Assembly: GCF_900996245.1 (NCBI RefSeq)
Contig: NZ_CAAJGK010000107.1
Location: 259,099-323,098 of the forward strand
Length of the DNA stretch: 64,000 bases
Origin: Paraburkholderia sp. BCC1886
GTDB taxonomy: Bacteria; Pseudomonadota; Gammaproteobacteria; Burkholderiales; Burkholderiaceae
Reading direction: 5' to 3'
The position numbers were made by a program, and so were the translations under genes. Within the stretch, counting starts at the first letter, position 1; every line of letters starts with the position of its first letter. Positions 1 to 8,712 of this stretch are shown here, in pieces. Below the pieces are notes generated by a model, which was given only the letters and a program-made list of their open reading frames with translations, searched no databases and was not told where the DNA came from.

Positions 1-1
1 C

Positions 2-967
2 TTCGCTCAGGGTAAACCTGAAACCACCAAAGTCTCGGTCGCGGTCGGCGGCAAGAACCTGTTCTACTACCTGCCGCTCACCATCGCCGAGCGCCGCAAC
101 TACTTCAAGGACGAAGGCCTCGACGTCGAAATCTCCGATTTCGCCGGCGGCTCGCAGGCCTTGAAGGCCGCCGTCGGCGGCAGCGCGGACGTCGTCTCGG
201 GTGCCTTCGAACACACGCTGTTGCTGCAGGCGCAGAAGCAGTCGTTCCGCGAATTCGTGCTGCAGGGTCGCGCGCCGCAAATCGTGCTGGCGGTGTCGAA
301 GAAAACCATGCCGAACTACAAGTCGATCGCCGACTTGAAGGGCAAGAAAATCGGCGTGACCGCGCCGGGTTCGTCGACCTCGATCATGGCGAGCTTCGTT
401 CTGGCAAAGGCCGGTTTGACGGCGAAAGACGTCGCGTTTATCGGCGTGGGCGCCGGCGCCGGCGCGATCGCCGCGCTGCAGTCCGGGCAGATCGACGCGC
501 TTGCCAACCTCGACCCGGTGATGACCAAGCTCGAGCGCACCGGCGATATCCGCATCGTGTCGGACACCCGCACGCTGGTCGATACGCGCAGCGTGTTCGG
601 CGGCGATATGCCGGCCGGTTGCATGTACGCGTCGCAAAGCTTCATCACGAAGAATCCGAACACCACGCAGGCGCTCACCAACGCGATGGTGCGCGCGCTC
701 AAGTGGTTGCAGACGGCGACCGGTAGCGAACTGATCAACACGGTGCCGGAAGGGTATCTGCTCGGCGACCGCGCGGTGTACCTGGACGCCTGGCAACACG
801 TGAAAGAAGCGATGTCGCCGGACGGTCTGATGCCGGTCGACGGTCCCGCCACGTCGCTGAAAACCTTGCAGGCGTTCGACCCGGCGGTGCAGGGCAAACC
901 GATCGATCTGTCGAAGACGTGGACGAACGACTTCGTGAAGAAAGCGCTGGCGACCGTCAAGGCCTGA
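2..967 (+). CDS. ABC transporter substrate-binding protein, NitT/TauT (SsuA/ThiY-like) family, 5' end outside window
   Basis: Periplasmic binding protein of a nitrate/sulfonate/taurine-type importer. The frame is open from base 2, so the true start and most of the signal peptide lie before the window. The visible product is 321 residues and begins FAQGKPETTKVSVAVGG, which looks like the end of a signal peptide. Family features seen: an N-terminal lobe with LTIAERRNYFKDEGLDVE, then GGSQALKAAVGGSADVVSG, and IDALANLDPVMTKLE in the second half. The matching ATPase and permease follow on the same strand (91-nt and 53-nt gaps), so this is the first visible gene of a three-gene importer operon. The substrate cannot be read from sequence: sulfonates, nitrate, taurine and thiamine precursors are all possible in this family. 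Confidence 0.85.
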   Translation, partial: FAQGKPETTKVSVAVGGKNLFYYLPLTIAERRNYFKDEGLDVEISDFAGGSQALKAAVGGSADVVSGAFEHTLLLQAQKQSFREFVLQGRAPQIVLAVSKKTMPNYKSIADLKGKKIGVTAPGSSTSIMASFVLAKAGLTAKDVAFIGVGAGAGAIAALQSGQIDALANLDPVMTKLERTGDIRIVSDTRTLVDTRSVFGGDMPAGCMYASQSFITKNPNTTQALTNAMVRALKWLQTATGSELINTVPEGYLLGDRAVYLDAWQHVKEAMSPDGLMPVDGPATSLKTLQAFDPAVQGKPIDLSKTWTNDFVKKALATVKA

Positions 968-1058
968 GCGAAGCGCTGCGGCTCTTCGCTGCCGGCCGCG
1001 CCACTGCAAGCCGCGCCGCACTTTATCCAGAAACCGATTTACCGAAGCGAGCCGAACG

Positions 1059-1871
1059 ATGACCGTTGCCGCCCTGGCGCTCGAGAACATCACCTGCACG
1101 TTTGCTGCGCGCGACGACCGCGCGCAGCGTTATACGGCGGTCAAAGACACCACGTTGCGTATCGCGCCGGGCGAGTTCGTCTCGGTGGTCGGCCCGACCG
1201 GTTGCGGCAAGTCGACCTTGCTGAACGTCGGCGCGGGTTTGCTGGGCCCGTCGTCGGGCAAGGTGACGGTGTTCGGCGAGCCGCTGAGCGGCATCAACCG
1301 GCGTGCGGGCTACATGTTCCAGGCCGATGCGCTGATGCCGTGGCGCCCGGCCATCGACAACGTCATGGCCGGTCTTTCGTTTCGCGGCGTGCCGCCCGCC
1401 GAAGCGCGCAGCAAGGCCGACGAGTGGTTAAAGCGCGTGGGTCTGGGCGGATTCGGCGACCGGTATCCGCATCAGTTGTCGGGTGGCATGAGAAAGCGCG
1501 TCGCGATGGCGCAGACGCTGATTCTCGATCCCGACATCATCCTGATGGACGAGCCGTTTTCCGCGCTGGATATCCAGACGCGTCAGTTGATGGAAAACGA
1601 GTTGCTCGATTTGTGGGCGGCCAAACGCAAAGCGGTGCTGTTCATCACGCACGATCTCGACGAAGCCATTTCGATGTCCGACCGCGTCGTCGTGCTGTCG
1701 GCGGGACCGGGTACGCATCCGATCGGCGAATTCACGATCGACTTGCCGCGTCCGCGCGATGTCGCCGAGATTCGCGCGCATCCGCGTTTCGTGGAGTTGC
1801 ACGCGCAGATCTGGAGCGTGCTGCGCGACGAAGTTCTGAAGGGCTACCAGCAGCAACTCACCGCGGTTTGA
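1059..1871 (+). CDS. ABC transporter ATP-binding protein, NitT/TauT family
   Basis: Cytoplasmic ATPase that powers the importer encoded by its neighbours. All nucleotide-binding motifs are intact in the 270 residues: Walker A GPTGCGKST (K51), Q-loop in YMFQAD, signature LSGGM (140-144), Walker B ILMDEP (D164, E165) and the H-loop in FITHDLDEA. The length is usual for SsuB/TauB-like proteins. It lies between the binding-protein gene and the permease gene, so one transcript is likely. Confidence 0.92.
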   Translation: MTVAALALENITCTFAARDDRAQRYTAVKDTTLRIAPGEFVSVVGPTGCGKSTLLNVGAGLLGPSSGKVTVFGEPLSGINRRAGYMFQADALMPWRPAIDNVMAGLSFRGVPPAEARSKADEWLKRVGLGGFGDRYPHQLSGGMRKRVAMAQTLILDPDIILMDEPFSALDIQTRQLMENELLDLWAAKRKAVLFITHDLDEAISMSDRVVVLSAGPGTHPIGEFTIDLPRPRDVAEIRAHPRFVELHAQIWSVLRDEVLKGYQQQLTAV

Positions 1872-1924
1872 GCCGGTGATTTGCGTCTATCGTCGAAGGT
1901 TTAAGGTCTGAGGCAAATCGAGTC

Positions 1925-2749
1925 ATGTGGAAGACGTTGCGCCCGAATCGGGCGAATCTGGTGATCTGGCAATGGCTGCTGCTCGTCCTGTGCTTCGCGC
2001 TCTGGTACGTGCTGACCAGCCCGACGCTGCTGCCGGCGTTCTATTTCGACGATCCGAACAAGGCCGCGTTCTTCTTCGGCGAGCCGCAGAAGGTCTTGCA
2101 GCGCATCTGGGAATGGTTCACGGGCGGCGAAATCTACCTGCATCTGTGGATCACGCTGGTCGAGACGGTGCTCGCGTTCGTGCTCGGCACCGCGTTCGGA
2201 TTGGGCGTGGGGCTGTGGCTCGCGCTGTCGCCACTCGCGAGCGCGCTGTTCGATCCGTACATCAAGGCCGCCAACTCGATGCCGCGCGTGATTCTCGCGC
2301 CGATTTTCGGCGTCTGGTTCGGCCTGGGCATCTGGTCGAAGGTGGCGCTCGGCGTGACGCTGGTGTTTTTCATCGTGTTCTTCAACGTCTATCAGGGCGT
2401 GAAGGAAGTGAGTCCCGTGGTGCTCGCCAACGCGCGCATGCTCGGCGCGAATCGCAAGCAGTTGCTGCGCTTCGTCTATCTGCCGAGCGCGATGAGCTGG
2501 GTGTTTTCCAGTTTGCACACGTCGGTGGGTCTGGCGTTCGTGGGCTCGGTGGTGGGCGAATATCTGGGTTCGGCGCGCGGTGTCGGCTATCTGATCCTGC
2601 AGGCCGAGGGCACCTTCGACATCAACACGGTGTTTGCGGGCATTCTCGTGCTGACTGCGTTCGCGCTGATTCTCGATGCGATCGTCGGCATCGGCGAGCG
2701 GCGCCTGATGAAGTGGCAGCCGAAAACCGGCGATACCGAAAAGCTTTGA
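1925..2749 (+). CDS. ABC transporter permease, NitT/TauT family
   Basis: Inner-membrane channel subunit of the importer, 274 residues with about six hydrophobic segments. It begins with a cytoplasmic stretch, then WQWLLLVLCFALWYVLTS. The cytoplasmic EAA-type coupling loop that docks on the ATPase is seen around residues 118-140 (NSMPRVILAPIFGVWFGLG). The ATG at 1925 lies 53 nt after the ATPase stop. It completes the binding protein-ATPase-permease set. Confidence 0.9.
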   Translation: MWKTLRPNRANLVIWQWLLLVLCFALWYVLTSPTLLPAFYFDDPNKAAFFFGEPQKVLQRIWEWFTGGEIYLHLWITLVETVLAFVLGTAFGLGVGLWLALSPLASALFDPYIKAANSMPRVILAPIFGVWFGLGIWSKVALGVTLVFFIVFFNVYQGVKEVSPVVLANARMLGANRKQLLRFVYLPSAMSWVFSSLHTSVGLAFVGSVVGEYLGSARGVGYLILQAEGTFDINTVFAGILVLTAFALILDAIVGIGERRLMKWQPKTGDTEKL

Positions 2750-2756
2750 TCGGCTG

Positions 2757-2793
2757 AAAAAAACGGCGCATGGGTCGAAGACCGTGCGCCGTT
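2757..2793 (-). terminator. Rho-independent terminator for the reverse-strand quinone oxidoreductase
   Basis: The arms AACGGCGCA (2762-2770) and TGCGCCGTT (2785-2793) pair perfectly, and an inner GGTC-GAA-GACC stem (2773-2783) extends the hairpin. Read on the minus strand the stem is followed by seven T residues (complement of 2757-2763). It lies 41 nt past the stop of the reverse-strand gene. On the plus strand no T tract follows, so it probably serves mainly the minus-strand transcript. Confidence 0.75.
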
Positions 2794-2833
2794 CTGCTCG
2801 TGCGAATGCTTCTGCGAATAACCGAACGAACGG

Positions 2834-3808
2834 CTAGGGCGTGACCACCACCTTGCCGATCACCCGACGCTCCGCCATATCGCGCAACGCGCGCCCCGTG
2901 TCGTCGAGCGCGTAGCGAGCCGACACATACGGTTTGAGTCTGCCCGCGGCAATCCAGCCGGTCATCTGTTCGAACGCGGCCTGATTGTGCTGCGGCTCGC
3001 GTTTTGCAAAATCTCCCCAGAAAACCCCGACCAGACTCGCGCCTTTGAGCAGCGTGAGATTGAGCGGCAGTTTTGGAATCTCGCCGTTCGCGAACCCGAC
3101 CACCAGATAACGCCCACGCCAGCCGATGCTGCGAAACGCCGGCTCCGCATACACGCCGCCAACGGGATCGTAAATCACGTCCGGTCCGCGGCCGTCGGTC
3201 AGCGCCTTGATGCGCTCACGCAGATCTTCCGTGCTGTAGTTGATGGTCGCGTCCGCGCCGTGCTTCACACAGGTGGCGAGCTTCTCGTCGCTCGACGCGG
3301 CCGCGATCACGCGTGCGCCGAGCGCCTTGCCGATTTCCACCGCCGCCAGCCCCACACCGCCGGCCGCGCCGAGCACCAGCATCGTCTCGCCGGCCTGCAA
3401 CGCGCCGCGGTCGACCACCGCGTGATGCGATGTCCCGTAGGCGAGCGTGAACGCCGCGGCCAGATCGAAATCGATGCCATCGGCGAGCGGCACGCAAGCC
3501 TCGGCCGGTGCCAGCGCCTGTTCGGCAAAGCCGCCCGAGCCGGTGTATGCCACCACGCGCGAGCCGGGCGCGAACTGCGTGACGCCCGCGCCGACCGCGC
3601 GCACGACGCCGGCCACTTCCGCGCCGGGCGTGAAGGGCAGTGGCGGTTTGAACTGGTATTTGTTCTGGATGATCAGCACGTCGGGGAAGTTGACGGCGGC
3701 GGCTTTCACGTCGATCACGACGTGACCGGGCGGCGCCTCGAGATCCGGTAAGTCCTCGACGATCAGGCTCTCCGGCGGCCCGTATTCATTACAGCGAATC
3801 GCACGCAT
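2834..3808 (-). CDS. NADPH:quinone oxidoreductase, zinc-independent MDR family (QorA-like)
   Basis: Cytoplasmic medium-chain dehydrogenase/reductase of the quinone-reductase branch, about 324 residues. It starts MRAIRCNEYGPPESLIVED, typical of this branch. The GroES-like half contains FPDVLIIQNKYQFKPPLPFTPGAEVAG in two parts, and the Rossmann half has LGAAGGVGLAAVEIGKALGA. No structural zinc cysteine cluster is present. The frame is open 51 codons further upstream, but the ATG at 3808 begins the conserved domain and fits family length. It is a single gene, convergent with the ABC operon. The physiological substrate is unknown. Confidence 0.85.
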   Translation of the reverse strand: MRAIRCNEYGPPESLIVEDLPDLEAPPGHVVIDVKAAAVNFPDVLIIQNKYQFKPPLPFTPGAEVAGVVRAVGAGVTQFAPGSRVVAYTGSGGFAEQALAPAEACVPLADGIDFDLAAAFTLAYGTSHHAVVDRGALQAGETMLVLGAAGGVGLAAVEIGKALGARVIAAASSDEKLATCVKHGADATINYSTEDLRERIKALTDGRGPDVIYDPVGGVYAEPAFRSIGWRGRYLVVGFANGEIPKLPLNLTLLKGASLVGVFWGDFAKREPQHNQAAFEQMTGWIAAGRLKPYVSARYALDDTGRALRDMAERRVIGKVVVTP

Positions 3809-3998
3809 CGTGTCTCCATATCGATCAGGGTTCGCAAGCCGTCCGAGTGTAAAACAATCCGCACGGCCGTGCGGATCCGGCGTGTTCCAGGACGCGGACA
3901 GAGCCGTGCGCAGTGGCTCACGGCGGTCTGTGCGCAGGCGTGTCGAGCATGCGTCGTGCACCGTCGGGTGTGTCGTTCGCGCGCCATCTTTCCTCGGT

Positions 3999-4004
3999 TA
4001 CAAT
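3999..4004 (+). promoter_or_regulatory. Probable sigma-70 -10 box (TACAAT) for surE
   Basis: TACAAT ends seven bases before the surE ATG (4011), so transcription would start at or next to the start codon and give a leaderless or near-leaderless mRNA. The same hexamer lies upstream of rlmD, dusC and rimO in this window. No good -35 is visible. Confidence 0.4.
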
Positions 4005-4010
4005 CGCCGG

Positions 4011-4769
4011 ATGCGAATCCTACTCAGCAATGACGACGGTTATCTGGCGCCCGGCCTTGCCGCGCTTTACGAAGCGCTCAAGCCGATTGCCGACGTGACC
4101 GTGATGGCTCCCGAACAGAATTGCAGCGGCGCGTCGAACTCCCTGACGCTGTCCCGTCCGCTGTCGGTGCTGCGTTCGGCGAATGGCTTCTACTACGTGA
4201 ACGGCACGCCCACCGACTCGGTGCACATCGCGCTGACCGGCATGCTCGACCATACGCCCGACCTGGTCGTGTCGGGCATCAACAACGGTCAGAACATGGG
4301 CGAAGACACGCTGTATTCGGGCACGGTCGCGGCCGCGACCGAAGGCATCATGTTCGGCGTGCCGGCCATCGCGTTTTCGCTGGTCGATAAAGACTGGGTC
4401 CACCTGGATGCCGCGGCCCGGGTCGCGGCCGAAATCGTCGCGCATTATCTCGAACAGCCGTTGCCTGGGCATCCGCTGCTGAACGTCAATATCCCGAATC
4501 TCCCTTACGAACAACTCGAGGGCTGGCACATTACCCGGCTCGGCAAACGGCATCCGTCGCAGCCGGTGATCCGCCAGACTAACCCGCGCGGCGAACCCAT
4601 CTACTGGATCGGCCCGTCGGGCAGTGCGCGCGACGCCAGCGAAGGCACGGATTTCCACGCGGTCGCCAACGGCCGGGTGTCGATCACGCCGCTGCAACTC
4701 GACCTCACCCATACGCAGATGCTGCCCGCAGCACGCGAATGGGTCCGCGCCGGCAGCGGCATTTCATGA
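4011..4769 (+). CDS. surE: 5'/3'-nucleotidase SurE (survival protein E)
   Basis: Metal-dependent nucleoside monophosphate phosphatase of the stationary-phase survival group, 252 residues. The N-terminal MRILLSNDDGYLAPG carries the metal-binding aspartates D8 and D9. NCSGASNSLT (S39) and VSGINNGQNMGEDTLYSGTVAAA are the other conserved active-site segments. The frame is open upstream, but this ATG is the canonical start for the family. The stop overlaps the pcm start (ATGA at 4766-4769), so translation is coupled. The order surE-pcm-nlpD-rpoS is the classical arrangement of Gammaproteobacteria and Betaproteobacteria. Confidence 0.96.
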   Translation: MRILLSNDDGYLAPGLAALYEALKPIADVTVMAPEQNCSGASNSLTLSRPLSVLRSANGFYYVNGTPTDSVHIALTGMLDHTPDLVVSGINNGQNMGEDTLYSGTVAAATEGIMFGVPAIAFSLVDKDWVHLDAAARVAAEIVAHYLEQPLPGHPLLNVNIPNLPYEQLEGWHITRLGKRHPSQPVIRQTNPRGEPIYWIGPSGSARDASEGTDFHAVANGRVSITPLQLDLTHTQMLPAAREWVRAGSGIS

Positions 4770-5827
4770 CGAACGAGCGCGCCAGGCGCTTTCCGCTCGG
4801 CCTCGAGGACCTGGTGCGCGAACCGCGCCGGCCCGAAGGACGTCCGGGCGAAGTGCGCGCGGCGGCGCTGGCCGCGAGCGCGGCGCTGAACGCGCGTCCG
4901 CCGGCGGGCAAGCCGGGAGCGCCGGGTGCGGGCGCTAAAGCTGGGGCGGGGAAGCCGCAGCAGTCGCAAGCGTCGCCAGCTCATGGTTCGGCGTCGGCTT
5001 CCGCAGCGCAGCAGGCGAGGGGGCAGCAGGCGAGGTCGCACGTCAAGCCGCAAACCCGGCCTTCCGTTCAGGCGCCGCTTCAGTCGTCGGCCAGGCCTCA
5101 AGGCGTCACGCCGCCCAAACCCATGGCCGCGCGGACCGGCGAGCGCACGGGTTCGCCGAACGTCGCGTTGAACGGCGCCCTGGCGCTGACATCGGAACGG
5201 GTTCGCGAACGGATGGTCGAACGCCTGCGTTCGAACGGCGTGACCGATCAGCGCGTGTTGAATGCGATGTCGGCGGTGCCGCGCCACATGTTCGTCGACC
5301 CGGGTCTCGCGGCCCAGGCTTACGAAGATGCGGCGTTGCCGATCGGGCATCACCAGACCATCAGCAAACCGTCGGTGGTCGCGCGCATGATCGAACTCGC
5401 CGCCGCGGGCCGCGTGCTGAACAACGTGCTCGAGATCGGCACCGGTTGCGGATACCAGGCGGCGGTATTGAGCCAGGTCGCGCGCGAGGTGTATTCGATC
5501 GAACGCATCAAGCCGTTGTCCGAACGCGCGAAAACCAATTTGAGGCCGCTGCGCATTCCGAATATCCGTTTGCATTACGGCGACGGGCGTCTCGGTTTGC
5601 CGGCGGTAGCGCCGTTCGATGCGATCGTGATCGCCGCGGCGGGGCTCGACGTACCGCAGGCTTTGCTTGAACAACTGGCGATCGGCGGCCGGCTAGTCGC
5701 ACCCGTGGGCTCGCAGGATGGCCAGAATCAGGTGCTGACGCTGGTCGAGCGTCTCGGACCCGCGCAGTGGCGCGAGTCGCGACTCGATCGCGTATTCTTT
5801 GTACCCTTGAAATCCGGAGTGATTTGA
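4766..5827 (+). CDS. pcm: Protein-L-isoaspartate O-methyltransferase with long disordered N-terminal extension
   Basis: SAM-dependent enzyme that repairs isoaspartyl residues in aged proteins. The product is 353 residues, while Pcm is usually about 210. The catalytic core begins near residue 141 (LTSERVRERMVERLRSNGV) and contains SAM motif I LEIGTGCGYQAAV near residue 222, plus RHMFVDPGLAAQAYEDAALP and the conserved HHQTISKPSVVARM. Residues 1-140 are rich in Ala, Gly, Pro, Gln, Lys and Arg and look disordered. The ATG at 4766 overlaps the surE stop by four bases; an upstream in-frame ATG at 4739 lies inside surE and is less likely. The enzyme call is firm; the extension's role is unknown. Confidence 0.93.
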   Translation: MTNERARRFPLGLEDLVREPRRPEGRPGEVRAAALAASAALNARPPAGKPGAPGAGAKAGAGKPQQSQASPAHGSASASAAQQARGQQARSHVKPQTRPSVQAPLQSSARPQGVTPPKPMAARTGERTGSPNVALNGALALTSERVRERMVERLRSNGVTDQRVLNAMSAVPRHMFVDPGLAAQAYEDAALPIGHHQTISKPSVVARMIELAAAGRVLNNVLEIGTGCGYQAAVLSQVAREVYSIERIKPLSERAKTNLRPLRIPNIRLHYGDGRLGLPAVAPFDAIVIAAAGLDVPQALLEQLAIGGRLVAPVGSQDGQNQVLTLVERLGPAQWRESRLDRVFFVPLKSGVI

Positions 5828-5832
5828 CACCG

Positions 5833-6765
5833 ATGAGTATGCTGCGCGCGATGCAAAGAACCAGCCTGAATGGCCCCATGACCGTAACCCAGCGTAGCGT
5901 GTGCGTGCTCGCCTTGTCCCTGTTGATGTCCGCCTGTGCATCCCGGCTCGACCCGGCGCCCGTGGTCGACCGCACGGGTGGCGGCACACTCGGCACGACC
6001 GGCACCCAGGCTGCGCAACCGGCCGTGCCGCTCGGCCCGCCGCCGCCGGGCTATTACCGGGTGAAGCCGGGCGATACGCTCTACCGCATCGCTCTCGAGA
6101 ACGGCCAGAACTACCGCGACATTTCCGCCTGGAACAACCTGACCAACCCGAACCAGATCGAAGTCGACCAGTTGCTGCGTGTGGCGCCTCCGGGCGCGAA
6201 CACGGCGGCGCTGACGCCGGGCGTGTCGACCGCGCCAATCGGTAGCGGTGCGCCGATGCAGAGCGCGCCGCTTGGCAGCACACCGTCTGCGACGGGCGCG
6301 ACGGCAGGTGGCGCGACTCCGCCGCTCTACGGTCCGACGGCGTCGAACGCGCCGGTCGCGCCGCCGCCCAGTAGCGACGCGAGCCCCAGTGCGGGCGGCA
6401 ATGTCGCGTTGGCGTGGCCGGTGCGCGGCCCGATGCTCGGCACGTTCAACGATTCGACGAACAAGGGCATCAATATCGGCGGGGCCGCGGGCGACCCGAT
6501 CAAGGCTTCCGCCGATGGGCGTGTGGTTTATGCGGGAAATGGGCTGCGGGGTTACGGCAATCTCATTATCATCAAGCACGATGCAACTTTCCTCACCGCG
6601 TATGCACATAACCGCTCTTTGATGGTAAAAGAGGGGGATGCGGTGACCAAAGGGCAGAAGATCGCTGAGATGGGCAATAGCGATTCCGACCGCGTAATGT
6701 TGCATTTCGAAGTTCGCCGGCAGGGCAAACCTGTCGACCCGCTAAAGTATTTGCCGCCGCAATAA
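5833..6765 (+). CDS. nlpD: Murein hydrolase activator NlpD (LysM + LytM lipoprotein)
   Basis: Envelope lipoprotein that in E. coli activates the amidase AmiC during cell separation. The 310-residue product has a lipobox LMSAC with modified Cys near residue 35, a LysM peptidoglycan-binding domain near residues 73-118 (YYRVKPGDTLYRIALENG), a Pro/Ala/Ser-rich linker, and a C-terminal LytM/M23 domain from about residue 191. The M23 zinc ligands are degenerate: NKGINI replaces HxxxD, and the second site is YAHN with no full HxH. This matches a non-catalytic activator. Starts at 5839, 5851 and 5878 are also possible; all keep the signal peptide. It lies 5 nt after pcm and 11 nt before rpoS; in E. 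coli, nlpD carries a main rpoS promoter. Confidence 0.93.
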   Translation: MSMLRAMQRTSLNGPMTVTQRSVCVLALSLLMSACASRLDPAPVVDRTGGGTLGTTGTQAAQPAVPLGPPPPGYYRVKPGDTLYRIALENGQNYRDISAWNNLTNPNQIEVDQLLRVAPPGANTAALTPGVSTAPIGSGAPMQSAPLGSTPSATGATAGGATPPLYGPTASNAPVAPPPSSDASPSAGGNVALAWPVRGPMLGTFNDSTNKGINIGGAAGDPIKASADGRVVYAGNGLRGYGNLIIIKHDATFLTAYAHNRSLMVKEGDAVTKGQKIAEMGNSDSDRVMLHFEVRRQGKPVDPLKYLPPQ

Positions 6766-6776
6766 GCGATACGACC

Positions 6777-7847
6777 ATGCCGAAACCGAAGCGCCGCCCG
6801 CCGCAAGCCGAATCTGATACGACCAGTCGTGCCAAGTCCGCTGCGGAGGACGAAAGCGGCGCTTCGGAAGTCGAAGAAGAAATCGCAGAAGAACGCGAGT
6901 CCGAAGAACGCGAGGGCAGCGCGGAAGAACGCGGCAGCGCCCGCGAAGCCGCCCCGGACGCCGACGATTTTCGCGCCTTGCTGCAAGCGGAACTCACCGC
7001 CGACACCATCCAGCATTATCTGAATCGCATAAGCGTTAAACCGTTATTAACGGTCGAAGAAGAACAGAAATATTCGCGCCTTGCCAAGGCCGGCGAATTC
7101 GAAGCGCGACAGGTGATGATCGAACGCAATCTGCGACTGGTCGTCAGTATCGCCAAGGGTTATCTGAATCGCGGCGTACCGCTGCTCGATCTGATCGAAG
7201 AAGGCAATCTCGGGCTGATGCACGCCATCGAGAAATTCGATCCCACGCGCGGTTTCCGTTTCTCGACTTACGCGACCTGGTGGATTCGTCAGAGCATCGA
7301 GCGGGCCATCATGAACCAGGCGCGCACGGTGCGTCTGCCGGTCCATGTGATCCGCGAACTCAATCAGGTGTTGCGTGCAAAGCGCCACCTGGAAAAAAAC
7401 TCGATGAATTCCGGTGAGGCCGCCGAGCGCCGCGACGCCAGCATCGACGACATTGCCTACCTCACCGGCAAAACCACCGACGAAGTCACCGACATCCTCG
7501 CGTTGAACGAGCACACCGCGTCACTCGACGCGCCGCTCGATCTCGATCCGGCGAGCAGTCTGCTCGATCTGCTCTCCGACGATCAGAGCCAGTCGCCGGA
7601 TGCCGAAGTGCAGCATCGCGAACTCGAAACGCTCACACGAGCGTGGCTCGCGCGTCTGTCGGACAAGCACCGCCATGTCATCGAGCGGCGCTTCGGACTG
7701 AACAATATCGAACCGGCCACGCTCGAAGAGCTGGCCGATGAAATGGGCCTCACGCGCGAGCGGGTGCGCCAGATCCAACAGGAAGCGCTGGTTCGACTGA
7801 AGCGCTTCTTCGCCTCCAACGGTGTGCGCAAGGACGCCGTTCTCTAA
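6777..7847 (+). CDS. rpoS: RNA polymerase sigma factor RpoS
   Basis: Stationary-phase/general stress sigma factor, 356 residues. Region 1.2 starts near residue 76 (DTIQHYLNRISVKPLLT). Region 2 spans about 114-185 and includes LIEEGNLGLMHAIEKFDPTRG and the -10-recognition helix FSTYATWWIRQSIERA. Region 4 is near 290-345 with the helix-turn-helix LEELADEMGLTRERVRQIQ. Residues 20-62 form a Glu/Arg/Ala-rich acidic segment, longer than the short leader of enterobacterial RpoS. No strong Shine-Dalgarno is visible before the ATG. The gene follows nlpD directly, as in many Proteobacteria. Confidence 0.96.
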   Translation: MPKPKRRPPQAESDTTSRAKSAAEDESGASEVEEEIAEERESEEREGSAEERGSAREAAPDADDFRALLQAELTADTIQHYLNRISVKPLLTVEEEQKYSRLAKAGEFEARQVMIERNLRLVVSIAKGYLNRGVPLLDLIEEGNLGLMHAIEKFDPTRGFRFSTYATWWIRQSIERAIMNQARTVRLPVHVIRELNQVLRAKRHLEKNSMNSGEAAERRDASIDDIAYLTGKTTDEVTDILALNEHTASLDAPLDLDPASSLLDLLSDDQSQSPDAEVQHRELETLTRAWLARLSDKHRHVIERRFGLNNIEPATLEELADEMGLTRERVRQIQQEALVRLKRFFASNGVRKDAVL

Positions 7848-7851
7848 GCTG

Positions 7852-8628
7852 ATGACACCGATTCTTGTATTCGACATCGAGACCATTCCCGATGTCGCCG
7901 GCATACGCCGCCTCGAAGATTTACCCGCCGACCTCACCGATGCCGAAGTGGCCGAGCACGCGTTCGCCGCGCGCCGCGAAAAGACCGGCAGCGATTTTCT
8001 GCCGCATCACTTGCAGCGGATCGCGGCAATCTCCTGCGTGTTTCGCGACAACAACGGCTTTCGCGTGCGGTCGCTCGGCACGCTTGAAGACGGCGAGGCC
8101 ACGCTCGTGCAGTCGTTTTATCGCGTGATCGAGAAATACACGCCGCAACTCGTGTCGTGGAACGGCGGCGGATTCGATCTGCCGGTGCTGAACTACCGGG
8201 CGCTGGTCAACGGCATTCCCGCGTACCGTTTCTGGGATCTCGGCGAGGACGATCGCGAGTTCAAGTGGAACAACTACATCAGCCGCTATCACGCGCGGCA
8301 TACCGACCTGATGGACGTGCTCGCGCTGTACTCGCCGCGCGCCAACGCGCCGCTCGACGCGCTCGCGAAGATGTGCGGTTTTCCCGGCAAGATGGGCATG
8401 GACGGCAGCCAGGTATGGCACGCATACCTGGCCGGTCAGATCGAGGAAATCCGTAATTACTGCGAGACCGACGTCGTCAACACCTACCTGCTGTATTGCC
8501 GCTTCCAGCTGATCCGTGGCGCGTTCTCCGCCGAAGAATACGCGGACGAAATCGCGCTCGTGAAAAGCGTGCTGGCGCAGGAAACGGCGCCGCAATGGGC
8601 CGAATACCTGGCCGCGTTCGGGCAGTAG
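7852..8628 (+). CDS. Predicted 3'-5' exonuclease, PolB exonuclease-like (DnaQ-fold)
   Basis: Stand-alone DEDD-type exonuclease related to the proofreading domain of family B DNA polymerases, 258 residues. ExoI is VFDIETIP (D8, E10), ExoII is SWNGGGFDLPVLNYRA, and ExoIII is NYCETDVVNTYLLYCR. All four acidic residues appear to be present, so it should be active. The frame is open slightly upstream inside rpoS, but the ATG at 7852 starts directly at the domain and lies 4 nt after the rpoS stop. The cellular role is not established; it could be in DNA repair or RNA/DNA trimming. Confidence 0.85.
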   Translation: MTPILVFDIETIPDVAGIRRLEDLPADLTDAEVAEHAFAARREKTGSDFLPHHLQRIAAISCVFRDNNGFRVRSLGTLEDGEATLVQSFYRVIEKYTPQLVSWNGGGFDLPVLNYRALVNGIPAYRFWDLGEDDREFKWNNYISRYHARHTDLMDVLALYSPRANAPLDALAKMCGFPGKMGMDGSQVWHAYLAGQIEEIRNYCETDVVNTYLLYCRFQLIRGAFSAEEYADEIALVKSVLAQETAPQWAEYLAAFGQ

Positions 8629-8673
8629 ACGCGGCACGCCGTCCTCCCGGCAGGCGGCGGCCGGCGCTTCGTC

Positions 8674-8679
8674 TACAAT
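8674..8679 (+). promoter_or_regulatory. Probable -10 box (TACAAT) for rlmD
   Basis: TACAAT lies 33 bases before the rlmD start in the gap after the exonuclease gene. It matches the -10 hexamer before surE, dusC and rimO. There is no convincing -35. Confidence 0.35.
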
Positions 8680-8712
8680 CTCGCCTTTCCCCAAGTTGTC
8701 AGGAAGTCGCAG

